Source of the DNA: Chitinophagia bacterium
GTDB lineage: Bacteria > Bacteroidota > Bacteroidia > Chitinophagales > Chitinophagaceae
DNA length: 16,590 bases
Direction: 5' to 3'
NCBI GenBank assembly: GCA_010027295.1
Contig: RGVM01000009.1
Span: 1 to 16,590 of the forward strand
The position numbers and the translations under genes are program-made. Positions within the stretch are counted from its first letter, which is position 1. Every line of letters starts with the position of its first letter. The notes beneath the pieces were generated by a model, which worked only from the letters and a program-made list of their open reading frames with translations, searched no databases and had not been told where the DNA came from. Below are positions 13,033 to 16,590 of the stretch, piece by piece.

Positions 13033-13061
13033 CATTACCAATAGGTTGCAAACTGCCAACT

Positions 13062-13069
13062 GATATTTG
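13062..13069 (+). promoter_or_regulatory. Probable -7 box (GATATTTG) for recD
   Basis: GATATTTG differs from TAnnTTTG at the first base only and lies 7 nt before the ATG at 13077. If correct the mRNA has almost no leader for that ATG, or the ATG at 13104 is used. It suggests that recDC has its own promoter separate from the RT operon. Confidence 0.35.
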
Positions 13070-13076
13070 AACTTCT

Positions 13077-14855
13077 ATGCACACCCTCTCCGACCCCCAC
13101 CGGATGTTCGCGGAATGTTTTCCGGAACGAGCCCTCTGGCCCCATGCCTGGCTGCTCTCGAAGCGGCTGGAGGAGGGGCATGTCTGCATCGGTCTCGATG
13201 AGCCGGCGACGATGGGTACCGAGCTGCCCTATCCGCCCGTGGCCGGCGAAGAGATACGACGGGTGAAGTCGCTGGTGGGTATCCCGGGCGAGGTTCGTCC
13301 CTTCATCATCGACGGCGAGAGGCTCTATCTGCACCGCTACCATGGGTACGAGACGAGCATCGTAGAGCACCTGCGGGCGAAGGTCGCCTCGGGCAAGGCA
13401 CGCCTGGCAGAGCGCCGTGCCGAGCTGGAGGCCGTGGCAGGGCTCGTCCGTTCCCTTGGGGCCGACTATCCACTGGAGGGGCTGCGTCCCGACGAATGCG
13501 TCGACTGGCAGTTGGTGGCGGCGATCCACGCGATGCTGCTGGATCTGAGCATTATCACGGGAGGTCCGGGCACGGGCAAGACGACTACGCTGGCCAAGTT
13601 CCTGCGGATCCTCTATACCTGCCGGCCTGCGGCGAGAGTGGCCCTGGCGGCACCGACGGGCAAGGCTGCGATGCGCATGCTGGAGTCGCTCAAGCGGAGT
13701 GCCGCCGCCTTCCCCGAGAAAGTGCGTCAGCTGATCGAGGGCCTGAAGCCCTCCACGCTGCACCGGCTGCTCGGCTGGCAGCGGGGCAGCCTCGCCTTCA
13801 GACACAACGCCGAGCGTCCGCTGGACTATGACTTCCTGGTCGTCGACGAAGCTTCGATGGTGGACATGCCCATGTTCGCAAGGCTGCTCGATGCGCTGGG
13901 TGACCGTACGCGGCTGGTGCTGCTCGGCGACAAGGACCAGCTCGCATCCGTGGAAGCCGGCAGCCTGCTGGGCGACCTCTGCCAATCGGTCGGCAACGTC
14001 CGCCTCAACGGATTCGATGCGTCGTTCTGCGATTGGTGCAACGGCTTCCTCGGGGTCGGCCGCGGACTCCGCGACGAAGACCGCGCAACCGCCCACGGCG
14101 TACTGGCGGGATGCGTCACCGAACTGCGCCTCAGCCACCGCTTCCGCGCGCAGGGCGATATCGGCCGACTAAGTCGTGCCATCATATCCGGCGATGCCGA
14201 TGCCGTGCAGGCCATTGCCGTGGCCGAGAGTCCAGAGCTGGCCTTCGACACCGCCTGTTCGGACAGCGTGCTGGATGGTTTCGTACAGGGCTATGCCGAT
14301 TTCATCCGGGAGTCGGATCCCCTGAAGGCGCTGGCAGCGCTGAACCGACTTCGTGTACTCGTAGCCGTTAGAGAGGGCCCGAGGGGACTGTATGCCGTCA
14401 ACCGCCGCATCGAGCAGATGCTGCAGTCACGAGGACTGCTGACGCCTTCCGGTGATTTCTACGACAACCGCCCCGTGATCGTCACCCGCAACAACTACGA
14501 ACTCGGCCTCTACAACGGCGACGTCGGCATCACCCGGAAATCGGGTGACCGTCTCCGCGTTCATTTCGAAGCGGAGGACGGCGGGGTGCGCGATGTGCCC
14601 GCCGCCTCGCTGAGCCATTGCGAGACGGTCTTCGCCATGACCATCCACAAGAGCCAGGGCTCGGAGTTCGACCAAGTGCTGTTGCAGCTGCCCGAGGGTA
14701 CCGACACGCCCATCCTCACGAGGGAGCTTCTGTACACCGGCGTCACGCGGGCCCGGAAGCGCGTCGTGCTGCAGGCGAGCCTCGACACCCTGCTGCATAC
14801 GACCCGCGAACGTGTCCGCCGCACCTCAGGCCTGCAGGAGCTACTCAGGCAGTGA
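13077..14855 (+). CDS. recD: Exodeoxyribonuclease V subunit alpha (RecD)
   Basis: 592 aa, close to the E. coli length. It is a superfamily 1B helicase: Walker A GGPGTGKTT (residues 162-170), motif Ia AAPTGKAA (191-198), Walker B VVDEAS (255-260), motif III GDKDQLASVEAG (284-295), motif IV region LSHRFR (352-357), motif V TIHKSQGSEFD (522-532) and motif VI TGVTRARKR (554-562). The N-terminal 140 residues form the RecC-contacting domain. In RecBCD it is the fast 5'-3' motor that helps unwind DNA ends for repair and for degrading foreign DNA. An ATG at 13104 is an alternative start. recC follows after 43 nt; recB is expected downstream of the window. It follows the RT operon by 84 nt on the same strand. 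Confidence 0.96.
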   Translation: MHTLSDPHRMFAECFPERALWPHAWLLSKRLEEGHVCIGLDEPATMGTELPYPPVAGEEIRRVKSLVGIPGEVRPFIIDGERLYLHRYHGYETSIVEHLRAKVASGKARLAERRAELEAVAGLVRSLGADYPLEGLRPDECVDWQLVAAIHAMLLDLSIITGGPGTGKTTTLAKFLRILYTCRPAARVALAAPTGKAAMRMLESLKRSAAAFPEKVRQLIEGLKPSTLHRLLGWQRGSLAFRHNAERPLDYDFLVVDEASMVDMPMFARLLDALGDRTRLVLLGDKDQLASVEAGSLLGDLCQSVGNVRLNGFDASFCDWCNGFLGVGRGLRDEDRATAHGVLAGCVTELRLSHRFRAQGDIGRLSRAIISGDADAVQAIAVAESPELAFDTACSDSVLDGFVQGYADFIRESDPLKALAALNRLRVLVAVREGPRGLYAVNRRIEQMLQSRGLLTPSGDFYDNRPVIVTRNNYELGLYNGDVGITRKSGDRLRVHFEAEDGGVRDVPAASLSHCETVFAMTIHKSQGSEFDQVLLQLPEGTDTPILTRELLYTGVTRARKRVVLQASLDTLLHTTRERVRRTSGLQELLRQ

Positions 14856-14898
14856 TACGGCAATATCCCGACCTACCCCATTCATTCAAGAACACACC

Positions 14899-16590
14899 AT
14901 GCCCATATCCCTTGACGTATCGAACGACATCTCCGTGCTGGCATCCCGACTCACCGACAGGATCGGCGACTCGCGGCGAGACCCCTTCCTCCCGGAATGG
15001 GTCGTCACCCAGACGGCCGGGATGAATGACTGGCTGAAGGAGCGCTTCGTAACCGACCACGGCATCGCCGCGAACATCCGGTTCTGTACCCCCGACGACG
15101 TCGTGGCGCAGGTCCGTTTCTGGCTGCAGCCGAACGGTCGGCAGCCTCTGGGCAGGGAGGCGGTCCGCTGGGCCATCTTCGGTCTCCTCGGCCGTGATGA
15201 CTTCCGTACGGCCTATACTGACCAGGCCGCCTACTATGCCGACAGCGATATCCGTCGCATATCGCTGGCCGACGAGATGGCCGACCTCTTCGATCAATAC
15301 CAGATCTACCGTGCCGACATGCTGGAGGGATGGCGCACACGCCACCACAATGGAGAAACGCCAGCCGATTGGCAGGAATGGCTCTGGGCGGAGATCCTAC
15401 GACAGTTCGAGGATACGCACATCGACCGTGTAGAGGCGAAGCGGACGGTTCGCGAGATGCTGAAGGATCCGGAATCCCAGACGCTTGTGCGTCGTCGCAT
15501 GCCCTCCCTCCATGTCTTCGGCGTGGCTGTGATCACACCCTACCACCTCGAAGTACTGTACGTCCTCTCGCAGTTCCTCGACGTACACATGTACCTCGTC
15601 AACCCGGCCCCGGGGGAGTACTGGCTCGAGGACACGACCGAGCAGAAGCTGGCAGCCCGCCGGCGCGGCGGCGCGAAGGACCTGCCGGCCCCCGGCGACG
15701 CCACACTCGGTAACGAACTCCTGCTCAACCTGGGCCGCCTCGTACGAGACTCCTTCTCGCTGCTCTTCCGCGACTCCGACATGATCAACCTGTACGATCC
15801 CCAGGAGACGGCACCGCCAACCGGTGACCGCCTGCTGCATAAGATCCAGCGCGACATACAGGGCAATCTCCATGGGGACCGTCGCCACCCGATCCTGCAA
15901 GACGACATCTACGACGGCTCCCTGGTGCTGAGCGGTTCTTTCACACCGCTGCGCGAGGTGGAGGCGCTCTACAACCACCTGGTGGCGCTCGTCGATGGCA
16001 GTGCGGGCGGGATCTCCCCGCGCGACATCCTGGTGCAGGTCACTGATATCGACCTGTACGCCCCTTATATCAAGGCAGTCTTCGGGAATGCCCTGTACGT
16101 GCTGCCCTACAGCATCGCCGACAAGTCGGTGACCGCCGACAACAACATGTTCACCGCAGTGCAGGCCCTGCTGTCGATCGATGCGGAGCAGATGAAGGCG
16201 GAGGAGGTGATGGAGCTCCTGGAATCGTCCTACATCCGTTCGCGATTCGGCATCAAGGACACGGACGATATCAGAGAGGCCGTCCGGCAGGCAGGCATCA
16301 TCTACAGTCTCGATGGAAGGAGGCATGACGACACCCGCCGCATCAGCTGGCGGCACGGCCTCAAACGGATCCTACACGGTCTTTGCATCGGAGGCGGACT
16401 CCTCTACGACGATGGTGTCGACGAGCTGTTGCCGCTTGACTCGGCGGAAGGTTCATCCGCCACCGACCGGGTGCGCTTCATCCATTTCCTACACATGCTG
16501 GAGGCGATGCTGGAGGAGCGGAAGAAACCGCACACCATCGCTGGCTGGTCTGAATACCTGCGCCGTCTCCTCGAGGAGATGGTCTTCGAG
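14899..16590 (+). CDS. recC: Exodeoxyribonuclease V subunit gamma (RecC), 5' part
   Basis: The first 564 codons are present; the gene runs off the window, about half of a usual RecC. The N-terminus has the RecC pattern: VVTQTAGMNDWLKERFVTDHGIAANIRFCTPDDVV (given here only as a position guide, residues 34-68), which corresponds to the 'W..L..A...GI.AN..F..P' segment of the helicase-like domain 1. This is followed by ISLADEMADLFDQYQIYRADML and LHVFGVAVITPYHLEVLYVLS. RecC lost ATPase motifs in evolution; none is seen. It recognises Chi sites and scaffolds RecB and RecD. The spacing of 43 nt to recD suggests cotranscription. Confidence 0.94.
   Translation, partial: MPISLDVSNDISVLASRLTDRIGDSRRDPFLPEWVVTQTAGMNDWLKERFVTDHGIAANIRFCTPDDVVAQVRFWLQPNGRQPLGREAVRWAIFGLLGRDDFRTAYTDQAAYYADSDIRRISLADEMADLFDQYQIYRADMLEGWRTRHHNGETPADWQEWLWAEILRQFEDTHIDRVEAKRTVREMLKDPESQTLVRRRMPSLHVFGVAVITPYHLEVLYVLSQFLDVHMYLVNPAPGEYWLEDTTEQKLAARRRGGAKDLPAPGDATLGNELLLNLGRLVRDSFSLLFRDSDMINLYDPQETAPPTGDRLLHKIQRDIQGNLHGDRRHPILQDDIYDGSLVLSGSFTPLREVEALYNHLVALVDGSAGGISPRDILVQVTDIDLYAPYIKAVFGNALYVLPYSIADKSVTADNNMFTAVQALLSIDAEQMKAEEVMELLESSYIRSRFGIKDTDDIREAVRQAGIIYSLDGRRHDDTRRISWRHGLKRILHGLCIGGGLLYDDGVDELLPLDSAEGSSATDRVRFIHFLHMLEAMLEERKKPHTIAGWSEYLRRLLEEMVFE

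Noticed and set aside
13035..14138. Long leftward open frame (367 codons) opposite recD
   Set aside because: It is antisense to a RecD with all helicase motifs; its translation is low-complexity, rich in Arg, Gln and Ala, typical of G+C-rich shadow frames.
15397..16356. Leftward open frame of 319 codons opposite recC
   Set aside because: Shadow of the recC coding strand; no recognisable motif.

Overview
The window is a G+C-rich bacterial stretch, mostly tightly packed housekeeping-type genes with one accessory-looking operon. The host is probably Bacteroidota or a close FCB relative (Chlorobiota, Ignavibacteria and Kapabacteria are possible). The main reason is that several genes are preceded by a TAnnTTTG element, the -7 box of the Bacteroidota primary sigma factor, often exactly 15 nt before the ATG and without an obvious Shine-Dalgarno sequence. 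A RecBCD-type nuclease rather than AddAB also fits some deep FCB lineages. The taxonomic call is an inference.

Layout. (1) 1-2023: a leftward YHYH-domain lipoprotein (cut by the window edge) diverges from a rightward trio of ECF sigma factor, small single-TM protein (putative anti-sigma) and CnrX/CpxP-like periplasmic sensor. (2) 2127-4221: a SLOG/Rossmann-type protein, a WYL-domain transcription regulator and a small unknown protein. (3) 8048 down to 4431, leftward: an archaemetzincin-like zinc protease lipoprotein, then xseA-xseB (exonuclease VII) and a BCS1-like AAA+ ATPase. (4) 8049-8475: a 427-bp divergent intergenic region holding 23-bp-phased TGCCACGC repeats, followed by a small VWA-domain protein. 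(5) 9097-12992: an abruptly AT-rich promoter region, a predicted structured leader RNA, and a four-gene cotranscribed unit: an unusual reverse transcriptase, a protein resembling one target-recognition half of a type I restriction specificity subunit (HsdS), an unknown 173-aa protein, and a 367-aa protein with a CX4C-X15-CX2C zinc-type motif. (6) 13077 to the end: recD and the first 564 codons of recC.

The best candidate for an undescribed system is region 5. The promoter box TAATTTTG at 9170-9177 lies 4-5 nt before a segment that pairs (10 of 11 bases, extendable by one more pair) with a segment 67 nt downstream. That second segment runs straight into a six-T tract, so the sequence predicts a discrete RNA of about 94 nt just upstream of the RT. 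It contains two hairpins with matching 7-nt loops (GACGACG, GAATACG), each closed by a T-A pair. RT plus an adjacent structured RNA is the architecture of retrons and of defence-associated RTs (DRT/UG). The partners here (a lone HsdS-like recognition domain and two unfamiliar proteins, immediately upstream of recDC) do not match any RT system I can name with confidence. The RNA is predicted by eye only, and antiviral function is an inference.
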